15,853 nt of DNA from DATCVA01 sp036567205 (GTDB lineage Bacteria; Pseudomonadota; Gammaproteobacteria; Burkholderiales; Burkholderiaceae_B). The stretch covers positions 1 to 15,853 of the forward strand of contig DATCVA010000163.1 of assembly GCA_036567205.1 (NCBI GenBank), in the 5' to 3' direction. A model generated the notes under the pieces. The model did no database searches, was not told the origin of the DNA, and saw nothing but the letters and a program-made list of their open reading frames with translations. Of this stretch, positions 1 to 6,951 are shown piece by piece. The stretch's first letter is position 1. Each line of letters opens with the position of its first letter. Both the position numbers and the translations under genes were made by a program.

Positions 1-385
1 CAATAAGGATATCCAGTCCCGCAACGACCTCGGGCTTAAGGGACGAGGCGTTGGCTAATTGCGGATACAAAATGGCCGGACGCAAATTGGCAAAAAGGCC
101 TAACGCTTTTCGCAAGCCCAGAATCGCCTGCTCTGGGCGAAGCTCACGCGGCAGGCCGTCGTATTTCCAATCGCCGACGGCGCCAAACAATATGGCCGCC
201 GAGTTTTTAGCCAGTTCAAGAGTGGAGGGCGGCAACGGATGTTCTTGTGCATCAAAAGCGGCCCCGCCCACCGGCGCGGTTTGCAGATCAAGATCTATAT
301 CCAGTGCGCTTAGCACACGTACCGCTTGTTCGGTAATTTCGGAGCCGATCCCGTCGCCGGGCAATACTGCAATCTTGTGAGTCAT
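1..385 (-). CDS. leuB: 3-isopropylmalate dehydrogenase, N-terminal part (runs off left edge)
   Basis: LeuB oxidises and decarboxylates 3-isopropylmalate to 2-oxoisocaproate with NAD+, the third leucine-specific step, in the cytoplasm. Reading the minus strand from the ATG at 385 gives 128 uninterrupted codons. They begin MTHKIAVLPGDGIGSEI, the conserved dinucleotide-binding start of the isocitrate/isopropylmalate dehydrogenase family, and later contain LFGAVGDWKYDG and LRKALGLFANLRP, typical of LeuB. The rest of the gene lies beyond base 1. An AGGA about 8 bases upstream supports the ATG. It follows leuD by 248 bp, unusually far for this operon. The gap holds a palindromic repeat and a terminator-like hairpin, so leuB may not simply be co-transcribed at the level of leuCD. 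Family assignment is secure from the N-terminus alone. Confidence 0.96.
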   Translation of the reverse strand, partial: MTHKIAVLPGDGIGSEITEQAVRVLSALDIDLDLQTAPVGGAAFDAQEHPLPPSTLELAKNSAAILFGAVGDWKYDGLPRELRPEQAILGLRKALGLFANLRPAILYPQLANASSLKPEVVAGLDILI

Positions 386-449
386 AATTTATCCTGAAAA
401 TTCTAGCGCGCGGATGCCGGACCAATTTATTAGTTGCCGCCTCGGCATC

Positions 450-476
450 AAAAAGGGCCGCGTTGCCGCCGCCCTT
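450..476 (-). terminator. Intrinsic terminator-like hairpin in the leuD-leuB gap
   Basis: On the minus strand AAGGGC pairs with GCCCTT. After one G-G mismatch, GCG pairs with CGC, closing a GCAA tetraloop, and five T follow directly. This is a good rho-independent terminator in the direction leuD to leuB, 65 bases before the leuB ATG. It could end the leuCD transcript, limit leuB by partial read-through, or act as an attenuator. No leucine-rich leader peptide is visible before it. Confidence 0.7.
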
Positions 477-531
477 CATCACCGCACATATTGTGTTTAG
501 TGTAAAACGTCTTGTCCAGGGCATGCGCCTT

Positions 532-634
532 ATTCCGTTTCTAGATCAAGCGTGAACGCGAAGGCGAAGCGTCGACATTACTGGTGTAAGGCAAGCGAAG
601 CCGACAAAGTTCACGTTTGATATAGAAATGGAAT
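532..634. repeat. Dispersed palindromic repeat, copy A (103 bp)
   Basis: The terminal arms 532-557 and 609-634 are inverted repeats of 26 bp with 3 mismatches. The centre, read on the minus strand, holds a small stem TTAC-ACCA-GTAA flanked by CTTCGC-rich sequence. The same architecture and much of the sequence recur at 11880-11977 and 15078-15182. The right arm abuts leuD: the outer bases TAATTCC (minus strand) include the leuD stop codon TAA. The size and inverted ends resemble a REP-like or MITE-like element. No coding capacity is seen in it. Confidence 0.85.
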
Positions 635-1284
635 TAAACCAGAGGACGCCCTTCCAGCCAAGGATGACGCGCCAGACGTTCGGTCTCGAATACACGAATC
701 TGATCGGCCTTTTGCAAAGTTAATGCGATTTCATCCAGGCCATTAACCAGGCAATGCTTACGGAACGGTTCAATATCGAAACCGAGTTCGCGGCCGTCTT
801 GAGTGATAACCACTTGACGCTCCAGATCGATGCGCAGCTTATAGCCGACAAACGCATTGACCTCGTCGAACAAGCGAGCAACTTCAAGCTCGGACAACAC
901 AATCGGCAGTAAACCGTTTTTGAAACTGTTGTTAAAAAAGATATCGGCGTATGACGGAGCAATAACCGCCCTGAAACCGTACTGCGTAAGCGCCCAGGGA
1001 GCATGCTCACGACTGGATCCGCAGCCGAAATTCTTGCGGGCCAGCAAAATGGAAGCGCCTTGATAGCGTGGCTGATTCAGCACGAAATCAGGATTAAGCG
1101 GACGTTTGGAATTGTCCATTCCAGGTTCGCCGTGATCCAGGTAGCGCAGTTCATCAAACAAATTCGGACCAAAACCCGTACGTTTGATGGATTTGAGAAA
1201 CTGCTTGGGAATAATCAAGTCCGTATCGACGTTCTCACGATCGAAAGGGGCCACTAAACCGTGGTGAGTAGTAAATGCTTGCAC
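634..1284 (-). CDS. leuD: 3-isopropylmalate dehydratase small subunit
   Basis: LeuD is the swivel-domain subunit that pairs with LeuC to isomerise 2-isopropylmalate to 3-isopropylmalate. The 216-residue length fits the proteobacterial family. Recognisable blocks are DTDLIIPKQFLKSI near residue 21, FDELRYLD, and the substrate-loop signature NFGCGSSREHAPWAL around residue 85. The start is a GTG at 1284. An AGGAAG 7 bases before it overlaps the leuC stop codon, leaving only 9 bases between the genes, so translation is probably coupled to leuC. The TAA stop coincides with the edge of repeat copy A. The last residues (EGRPLV) could therefore have been set by the repeat insertion, which is inference. 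Confidence 0.97.
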   Translation of the reverse strand: MQAFTTHHGLVAPFDRENVDTDLIIPKQFLKSIKRTGFGPNLFDELRYLDHGEPGMDNSKRPLNPDFVLNQPRYQGASILLARKNFGCGSSREHAPWALTQYGFRAVIAPSYADIFFNNSFKNGLLPIVLSELEVARLFDEVNAFVGYKLRIDLERQVVITQDGRELGFDIEPFRKHCLVNGLDEIALTLQKADQIRVFETERLARHPWLEGRPLV

Positions 1285-1293
1285 GATGACTTC

Positions 1294-2697
1294 CTATCGA
1301 AAATTTCTGACGTCAACAAAATGGCCGGCAATAGCGGCGGCGGCGGCCATTGCGGGGCTTACCAGATGAGTACGCCCCCCCTGACCTTGACGCCCTTCAA
1401 AGTTGCGATTCGAGGTCGAGGCACAGCGCTCGCCCGGCTCCAGCCGGTCGGCGTTCATGGCCAGACACATCGAACAACCCGGTTCACGCCATTCAAAACC
1501 GGCCTCGATAAAAATCTTGTCGAGCCCCTCTTGTTCCGCCTGCCTTTTGACAAGCCCCGAACCCGGCACAATCATTGCCTGCTTGATATTGGGGGCTACC
1601 CGCTTGCCGCGCGCCACAACAGCTGCTGCGCGCAAGTCTTCGATACGGGCATTCGTACAGGATCCAATAAAGACGCGATCCAGCTTGATATCGACCAATG
1701 GAGTATTAGGCTTTAAGCCCATGTATTGCAAGGCACGCTCCATACCGCTGCGGCGAACGTCGTCTTTTTCTTTATCAGGATCGGGCACACGGGAATCAAC
1801 CGACAACACCATTTCAGGCGACGTACCCCAGCTGACCTGGGGCGTAATTTCACGGGCGTCGATTTCAACAATGCGGTCGAACTTCGCTTCCTCGTCGGTA
1901 TGCAAAGTGCGCCAGTACTGAACCGCCTGATCCCACAGCGCACCTGTAGGTGCATAAGGACGTCCGCGGAAGTACTCTATGGTTTTCTCGTCGACTCCCA
2001 CCATGCCCGAGCGCGCACCGGCCTCGATCGCCATATTGCACACTGTCATGCGGCCTTCCACAGACAGTGCACGTACCGTGCTGCCGCCAAACTCGATGGC
2101 GTAGCCTGTGCCGCCAGCCGTGCCGATTTTACCGATGATAAAAAGCACCAGGTCTTTGGCAGTACAGCCAAAGGGCAGCTCGCCATCGACCCGAATCAGC
2201 ATACTTTTGTTTTTCTTCATGAGCAGGGTCTGAGTCGCCAGCACATGCTCGACCTCCGACGTGCCGATCCCAAATGCCAGCGTACCCAACGCCCCGTGAG
2301 TACTGGTGTGCGAGTCGCCGCACACCACAGTCATGCCGGGCAGCGTAGCCCCCTGCTCTGGTCCGATAATATGCACAATGCCCTGACGCAGGTCATTCAT
2401 GCGAAATTCGGTTATGCCATACTTTTCGCAGTTGTCGTCGAGCGTATCGACTTGCAAACGCGAGATCGGATCTTGAATGCCCTGAGCCCGGTTCGTCGTG
2501 GGCACATTATGATCGGCAACCGCCAGGTTCGCCCCGACGCGCCAAGGCTTGCGCCCGGCCAGTGCCAGGCCTTCAAAGGCTTGCGGACTGGTTACTTCGT
2601 GCACCAGATGCCGGTCAATGTATAGCAAACACGTGCCGTCGGGCTCTTGATGCACTACGTGTGCGTTCCATAATTTGTCGTACAGGGTTTGGGCCAT
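1294..2697 (-). CDS. leuC: 3-isopropylmalate dehydratase large subunit
   Basis: LeuC is the aconitase-family [4Fe-4S] subunit of isopropylmalate isomerase, acting with LeuD in leucine synthesis. The chosen ATG at 2697 gives 467 residues, the usual length, beginning MAQTLYDKLWNAHVV. The frame stays open 24 codons upstream, but that part has no family similarity. The cluster ligands are visible as C347 in FIGSCTNARIEDLR and C408 and C411 in EPGCSMCLAMN. GDSHTSTHGALG around residue 127 is the family signature. It is the first gene of the leuC-leuD-leuB set and is preceded by a possible promoter at 2734-2761. The Shine-Dalgarno sequence is weak (AAGAGC about 6 bases upstream). Confidence 0.97.
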   Translation of the reverse strand: MAQTLYDKLWNAHVVHQEPDGTCLLYIDRHLVHEVTSPQAFEGLALAGRKPWRVGANLAVADHNVPTTNRAQGIQDPISRLQVDTLDDNCEKYGITEFRMNDLRQGIVHIIGPEQGATLPGMTVVCGDSHTSTHGALGTLAFGIGTSEVEHVLATQTLLMKKNKSMLIRVDGELPFGCTAKDLVLFIIGKIGTAGGTGYAIEFGGSTVRALSVEGRMTVCNMAIEAGARSGMVGVDEKTIEYFRGRPYAPTGALWDQAVQYWRTLHTDEEAKFDRIVEIDAREITPQVSWGTSPEMVLSVDSRVPDPDKEKDDVRRSGMERALQYMGLKPNTPLVDIKLDRVFIGSCTNARIEDLRAAAVVARGKRVAPNIKQAMIVPGSGLVKRQAEQEGLDKIFIEAGFEWREPGCSMCLAMNADRLEPGERCASTSNRNFEGRQGQGGRTHLVSPAMAAAAAIAGHFVDVRNFR

Positions 2698-2733
2698 AAC
2701 AATGCTCTTAAAATACCGATGAATGATTCGACT

Positions 2734-2761
2734 ATTATGCCAGCACCACAACCTAGTACAA
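2734..2761 (-). promoter_or_regulatory. Possible sigma70 promoter for leuC
   Basis: On the minus strand TTGTAC (2761-2756) and CATAAT (2739-2734) are separated by 16 bases, about 37 bases upstream of the leuC ATG. Both hexamers are close to the sigma70 consensus. The surrounding 60 bp has an unusual cluster of CTAG tetramers, including a repeated GTACTAG. This is assigned from sequence only. Confidence 0.4.
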
Positions 2762-2876
2762 GAAGACAATTTATACTAGTACTAGCAGTGCCATCTTAAG
2801 CTTGAGCTAGCAATAGCCGGAACGGCTGGAGCCCGCTTATTCAGCAGGATCTCCACCCGATTAATTTACCTGGCTA

Positions 2877-3707
2877 TTATTTTTTTGCCTGTTGGTATAA
2901 GGGCATCATTTGCGTTGCAATTTTTGTGAGATCCGCCGTACGGCTTGCGGCAGATGGGTGGGTGGACAAAAACTCGGGCGGCGTACTGCCGCTGCTTAAG
3001 GCCCCCATTTTTTGCCATAAAGTAACAGCGGCATTAGGATCATAGCCAGCCCGCGCAGCCAGTTCCACTCCGATACGGTCGGCTTCAACCTCGTGAGTGC
3101 GGCTATTTGGCAACGTAAACATCACTTTGGTCAACGCACTGCCTAAGTCGGCTGTCCCGCCAACACCGGTAATGGCCGACAGAACTGATAACCCCATATT
3201 GGCGGCCATTTGCTGAGAAACCTGTTCGCGCGAGTGCTCACGTAGCGCATGGGCCATTTCGTGCCCGATGACGGCGGCCAATTCTGCATCTGAAGGTTTG
3301 ATCTGGTTGATCAAACCGGTATAAACCGCGATTTTTCCGCCAGGCATGCACCAGGCATTGACATCGTCGGAATTAAGCACGTGCACTTCCCAATTCCACT
3401 GACGGGCGTCGGGGCGGAAGACCCCAACCTGTTGAATAAGCCGTTGCGCAATCGTCTTGACCCGCTGCGTTTGCGCAGCATTGGTATCAAGCGCCCCTTG
3501 AGCTTTAGCCTGCGAAAGCAAAGTAGTGTATTGCTGCTGCGCCTCTTGCTGCAGGGCCGACTCCGAGACCATGCTGGACATATATTGCTTGCGGTCAACG
3601 CCTACTGTTCCGGACTCGGTGGTCTGAACAGCAGCGCATCCGCCCAACAATGTCGTTAACGACACAAGGCCAACCGCTAAGAATCGATTTGAAAAGCATG
3701 GCTTCAT
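2877..3707 (-). CDS. M48 family metallopeptidase, LoiP/YggG-like lipoprotein
   Basis: A predicted zinc peptidase anchored to a membrane on the periplasmic side. The 276 residues start with a hydrophobic signal and a lipobox LLGGC with C24 as the lipidated residue. Zinc-site residues are the HEMAH motif at 149-153 and E206 in HEVEAD (206-210). LSTHP near 250 matches the conserved histidine region of LoiP/BepA-type enzymes. Family members degrade misfolded envelope proteins and some respond to stress; the substrate here is unknown. The ATG at 3707 is preceded by GGAG, which lies inside a short A/T-rich hairpin. It stands downstream of aroC by 87 bp and 179 bp before leuC, so it may be transcribed alone. 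LoiP/YggG-like is more likely than BepA, because no TPR region follows the protease domain. Confidence 0.92.
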   Translation of the reverse strand: MKPCFSNRFLAVGLVSLTTLLGGCAAVQTTESGTVGVDRKQYMSSMVSESALQQEAQQQYTTLLSQAKAQGALDTNAAQTQRVKTIAQRLIQQVGVFRPDARQWNWEVHVLNSDDVNAWCMPGGKIAVYTGLINQIKPSDAELAAVIGHEMAHALREHSREQVSQQMAANMGLSVLSAITGVGGTADLGSALTKVMFTLPNSRTHEVEADRIGVELAARAGYDPNAAVTLWQKMGALSSGSTPPEFLSTHPSAASRTADLTKIATQMMPLYQQAKK

Positions 3708-3724
3708 AAAAAACTCCGTTTTTT
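3708..3724 (-). promoter_or_regulatory. Hairpin enclosing the Shine-Dalgarno of the M48 peptidase gene
   Basis: In the mRNA, AAAAAAC (3724-3718) is perfectly complementary to GUUUUUU (3714-3708), leaving a GGA loop. The Shine-Dalgarno GGAG occupies the loop and the first paired base, and the stem ends right at the ATG. The stem is six A-U pairs plus one C-G, so it should be weak and temperature-sensitive. A role as a thermometer is speculation. Confidence 0.3.
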
Positions 3725-3794
3725 AAAAACAACTATGACGGTAACTGTTTTTTAGACAGTGAAGTTCAACGCTAATTGTAAATAGGTAACACAA

Positions 3795-4853
3795 CTATGC
3801 GCACTGGGCTCGCTGACGCAGCGCATGATCCATTAATACAATGGCCAGCAACGCCTCTACAATAGGCGTTGCCCGAATTCCAACACACGGATCGTGCCGT
3901 CCCAACGTTTTCACCATTACAGGCTCGCCTGCACGGTTAACAGATTGCCGCTCAACACGAATACTGGACGTTGGTTTAATCGCCAACGAAACAGTAATGG
4001 CCTGTCCTGACGAAATCCCCCCCAATACACCACCAGCATGGTTGCTTAAAAAACCGTCCGGCGTGATTTCGTCACCATGTTCCGAACCGCGTTGGGTCAC
4101 ACAATCGAATCCGGCGCCGATCGACACCCCTTTTACAGCATTCAGCCCCATCATGGCATGAGCAATATCGGCATCCAGCCTGTCGTACAAAGGCTCGCCC
4201 CAGCCTGCTGGCGCATTCTCGGCAACGACTTCGATACGCGCACCGATGGAGTCGCCATCACGCCTCAATTGATCCATATAGGCCTCAAGCTCGGGGACAA
4301 CTCTTGCGTTAGGCGCATAGAACGGGTTATTGGACACCTCGTCCCACGATTCAAAAGGAATCTCGATTGGGCCAAGCTGGCTCATATAGCCCCGAATCGA
4401 TACCCCATAAGTTTGGGCCAGCCATTTTTTTGCAATCGCGCCGGCGGCAACTGTAGGGGCGGTTAAACGCGCCGAAGAACGGCCGCCGCCACGCGGATCA
4501 CGCTCGCCGAATTTGCGCCAATAGGTATAGTCGGCATGGCCAGGACGAAAAGTGTCGGCGATGGCGCTGTAATCTTTACTGCGTGCATCGGCATTTCGAA
4601 TAAGCAGACCGATTGGCGTGCCGGTGGTCACCCCTTCGTATACCCCCGACAGAATCTCGATCTGATCGGCCTCTTGGCGCTGCGTAACATGCCGGGACGT
4701 ACCAGGCCGGCGCCGATCGAGTTCGACCTGGATGTCGGCTTCGCTCAGCTCTATTCCCGGAGGGCAGCCATCGACCACCGCACCGATGGCAGGTCCGTGG
4801 GACTCGCCAAAATTCGTAACGCAAAAAAGTTTACCTAAGGTATTACCGGACAT
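3795..4853 (-). CDS. aroC: Chorismate synthase
   Basis: AroC removes phosphate from 5-enolpyruvylshikimate 3-phosphate to form chorismate, using reduced FMN, as the last common step to aromatic amino acids and folate. The 352-residue length is normal. Signatures are GESHGPAIG at residues 16-24, the loop RDPRGGGRSSARLTAPTVAA near 115-135 with the conserved arginines and serines of the FMN/substrate site, and LGRHDPCVGIRATP near the C-terminus. The ATG at 4853 begins MSGNTLGKLF, as in homologues, but no clear Shine-Dalgarno precedes it. The leader is T/A-rich instead. It follows selO by 53 bp on the same strand and may share its transcript. Confidence 0.97.
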   Translation of the reverse strand: MSGNTLGKLFCVTNFGESHGPAIGAVVDGCPPGIELSEADIQVELDRRRPGTSRHVTQRQEADQIEILSGVYEGVTTGTPIGLLIRNADARSKDYSAIADTFRPGHADYTYWRKFGERDPRGGGRSSARLTAPTVAAGAIAKKWLAQTYGVSIRGYMSQLGPIEIPFESWDEVSNNPFYAPNARVVPELEAYMDQLRRDGDSIGARIEVVAENAPAGWGEPLYDRLDADIAHAMMGLNAVKGVSIGAGFDCVTQRGSEHGDEITPDGFLSNHAGGVLGGISSGQAITVSLAIKPTSSIRVERQSVNRAGEPVMVKTLGRHDPCVGIRATPIVEALLAIVLMDHALRQRAQCA

Positions 4854-4906
4854 AGTAAGTTTTTAAAAAAGTAGAATAAAAATATGCAGTAAACCGGATT
4901 ATGGCA

Positions 4907-6391
4907 CTACGACGAACAGCTGACCTCTAGCTGGCAGGCCCACTCCGGCGCGGGCGCTGCATAGGACTCATAGCCTTTTTGTTCGGTATACGGATCACGC
5001 AATAGTTTAAGCAATGTTTCAATTTCTCCTGCATCGCCCTGCTGCGCCGCCTGTATAGCCACTTCAGCCAAATGATTACGCAGTATATACAGCGGATTGG
5101 CGCGCATCATGGCGGCGCTGCGCTGCACCGCGGGCCTTGCTTCTTGATCCAGGCGCTGCAGATATCGACTCAACCAGGCTTGTGCCGGGTCTTTCTCGGC
5201 AAACAGGCTTAAAAACAATTCGCTGTCATTGGCCGCAAGAGCGAGATGCCTGAAGCTTAAGGTAAAGTCGGCGCGCTGCGTATGCAGCAAGCGCCACCAG
5301 TCATCAACCAGCGCTTCATCGCCCGGCAACCATTGCAGCCACCCGAATTTTTTGACCAGATTGCCTTGATAAGCATTTAGAAATGCGGGTTCGTAGTGCT
5401 GCAATTGCTCTTTGAGCGCATCGGGCTCAATCCCCAAGCCTACCAGACTACTGGCCAGCCGATATAAATTCCAATGTACAACCGATGGCTGGGCATTCCA
5501 CGCATATCGCCCCTGAGTATCGGAATGATTACAGACATGATTAACCTGGAATGCATCCATAAAGCCATAGGGGCCATAGTCGATCGTTAGCCCCAGAATG
5601 GACATATTGTCGGTATTCATTACCCCATGGCAAAACCCGGCGGTTTGCCATGCTGCCACCAGCTTGGCCGACTTAATTACCACCGCTTTCAAAAAGCGCA
5701 GGGCAACATCGTTCGGTGAACTGGATTCGCCGCCTTGTGCCGTCAGGCACTCCGGATAAAACCGGGTCACAACGTAATCGAGCAAAATGCGCAGGTTCTC
5801 GGGATTATTCGCCCAATGTTCAAACGACCCGAACCTTACGAACGTAGGCGATACCCGTGCAACCACGGCGGCTTTTTCAACCGTTTCTCGATACACGGGG
5901 TCTTCTGCCACAACAATAGCCAGCGCACGTGTCGTCGGTATACCTAAGCCTGCCATTGCTTCGCTGGCCAGGTATTCCCGCACGGACGAACGGACTACGG
6001 CACGGCCGTCGCCCATGCGCGAATATGGCGTATGCCCCGAACCTTTCAGCTGAATTTCCCAATTCCCGGCTGGCCCAACGACTTCACCCAGCAAATGCGC
6101 CCTTCCGTCGCCCAACTGTCCAGCCCAGATCCCGAATTGATGGCCGCTATACACCGCGGCAAGTGTTTGGCCGCCCGGCAAAGGCCGCGTACCGGCACAC
6201 ACATCCAGAAAATCAGGCTTGTTTAGTGCGCTGGGAGACAGGCCGAGCAGTTGTGCAACATCGCTATTGGCATGCAACAGACGCGGTTCGATCAGAGGCT
6301 GCGCAGCCAACTTGGTGTAGAACGCGTTAGGCAGCGCCGCAAACGAGTTAACGACTTCTAGTCCGCTAATTGAATCTGTATCGGTTTTCAT
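4907..6391 (-). CDS. selO: Protein adenylyltransferase SelO (YdiU family)
   Basis: SelO is a pseudokinase-fold enzyme that transfers AMP from ATP to protein hydroxyl side chains, and is linked to oxidative stress in other bacteria. The ATG at 6391 gives 494 residues, close to the family norm. The frame continues 32 codons upstream without family resemblance. Key features are GQLGDGRAHLLGE near 91-103, the lysine of EIQLKGSGHTPYSR (K116), HGVMNTDNMS at 255-264 with the expected catalytic D261 and metal-binding N262, and D271 in IDYGPYGF. The protein ends CSS, with Cys at the antepenultimate position where animal SelO carries selenocysteine. GAGAG about 6 bases upstream is a possible Shine-Dalgarno. 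It lies 99 bp after the DUF2069 gene and 53 bp before aroC. Confidence 0.96.
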   Translation of the reverse strand: MKTDTDSISGLEVVNSFAALPNAFYTKLAAQPLIEPRLLHANSDVAQLLGLSPSALNKPDFLDVCAGTRPLPGGQTLAAVYSGHQFGIWAGQLGDGRAHLLGEVVGPAGNWEIQLKGSGHTPYSRMGDGRAVVRSSVREYLASEAMAGLGIPTTRALAIVVAEDPVYRETVEKAAVVARVSPTFVRFGSFEHWANNPENLRILLDYVVTRFYPECLTAQGGESSSPNDVALRFLKAVVIKSAKLVAAWQTAGFCHGVMNTDNMSILGLTIDYGPYGFMDAFQVNHVCNHSDTQGRYAWNAQPSVVHWNLYRLASSLVGLGIEPDALKEQLQHYEPAFLNAYQGNLVKKFGWLQWLPGDEALVDDWWRLLHTQRADFTLSFRHLALAANDSELFLSLFAEKDPAQAWLSRYLQRLDQEARPAVQRSAAMMRANPLYILRNHLAEVAIQAAQQGDAGEIETLLKLLRDPYTEQKGYESYAAPAPEWACQLEVSCSS

Positions 6392-6490
6392 TACTACTCT
6401 CGATCGAATACTCATGAACCGCGGCATACCGCAGCTATCAGTTATTGCCGGCAACTGAATGGCATAGGCCAGCAGCCTGCGCGGCAACGC

Positions 6491-6877
6491 TCAATGTCCA
6501 GGCTGTTTTAACGCTCTCGCCTTGGCGGCGCGCTTGGACGGCCGAAGATACAAAATAGCGCATAAATAAAATACCAACGACAAGATTATTTCAAATGCCG
6601 CCATTAAAGCCGACATGGATGAGGGATCGGAATAGGCCCGTACCACCCCTTCCATAAAATAAAGCAAGATAAGCATTGATGCCCACTGCAAGGTGTAAAG
6701 ATTCCCTTTCAAAACGCCGCGCAAAGGAAGCAGCAAAGGCAGTGCTTTTAATACCAGCAGTGAACCACCCGGCCGTAGCGGCGCAAGGCGAAGTTCCCAA
6801 AGCAAACACAATGCAATCAGGCCAATCAGGGAGAATACCGCGCCGTAGCGGAAAACGGGATTAAGTTGCGTAGTCAT
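6491..6877 (-). CDS. Small DUF2069-type inner-membrane protein
   Basis: The 128 residues have about four hydrophobic segments (roughly 11-28, 39-52, 60-78 and 88-110) and a basic tail (KRAAKARALK), so the C-terminus probably faces the cytoplasm. The pattern, with LWELRLAPLRPGGSLLVLKA and LPLRGVLKGNLYTLQWASM, matches the uncharacterised DUF2069 family of beta- and gammaproteobacteria as I recall it. Its biochemical role is unknown. The ATG at 6877 faces the YihY-type gene across a 74-base divergent gap. selO follows on the same strand 99 bp later, so the two may be co-transcribed. Reading is confident; the function is not known. Confidence 0.88.
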   Translation of the reverse strand: MTTQLNPVFRYGAVFSLIGLIALCLLWELRLAPLRPGGSLLVLKALPLLLPLRGVLKGNLYTLQWASMLILLYFMEGVVRAYSDPSSMSALMAAFEIILSLVFYLCAILYLRPSKRAAKARALKQPGH

Positions 6878-6907
6878 ACTGGTATTATTACCCGAATGTA
6901 AAACTTG

Positions 6908-6936
6908 TTCTTTACCGGCCCGCCAGTTCGTATAAA
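6908..6936 (+). promoter_or_regulatory. Possible promoter for the YihY-type gene
   Basis: TATAAA at 6931-6936 is a good -10 element. TTCTTT at 6908-6913, 17 bases upstream, is a poor -35; TTGTTC at 6905-6910 is better but 20 bases away. This lies in the 74-base gap between divergent genes, so a promoter for each direction must be here or very near. Confidence 0.3.
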
Positions 6937-6951
6937 AAAACGCATAAGGTT

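Noticed and set aside
490..518. Promoter-like TGGACA-17-CACAAT on the minus strand before leuB
   Set aside because: The predicted transcript start would fall about 6 bases before the terminator hairpin, so it could not yield a useful leuB message; probably chance.
386..524. Minus-strand open frame between leuD and leuB that could encode a small protein
   Set aside because: It runs through the terminator hairpin and into leuB out of frame, has no Shine-Dalgarno and resembles no protein I know.
2811..2850. Small hairpin AGCCG-GAA-CGGCT downstream of the M48 gene
   Set aside because: Only five pairs and no T-run in either direction, so not supported as a terminator.
3729..3798. Nine-base direct repeat ACAACTATG at both sides of the aroC-M48 gap
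   Set aside because: Short, in A/T-rich DNA, with no element between the copies; could be chance rather than a target-site duplication.
6392..6487. 32-codon in-frame extension upstream of SelO
   Set aside because: The extension has no SelO-family resemblance and the ATG at 6391 gives the normal family length.
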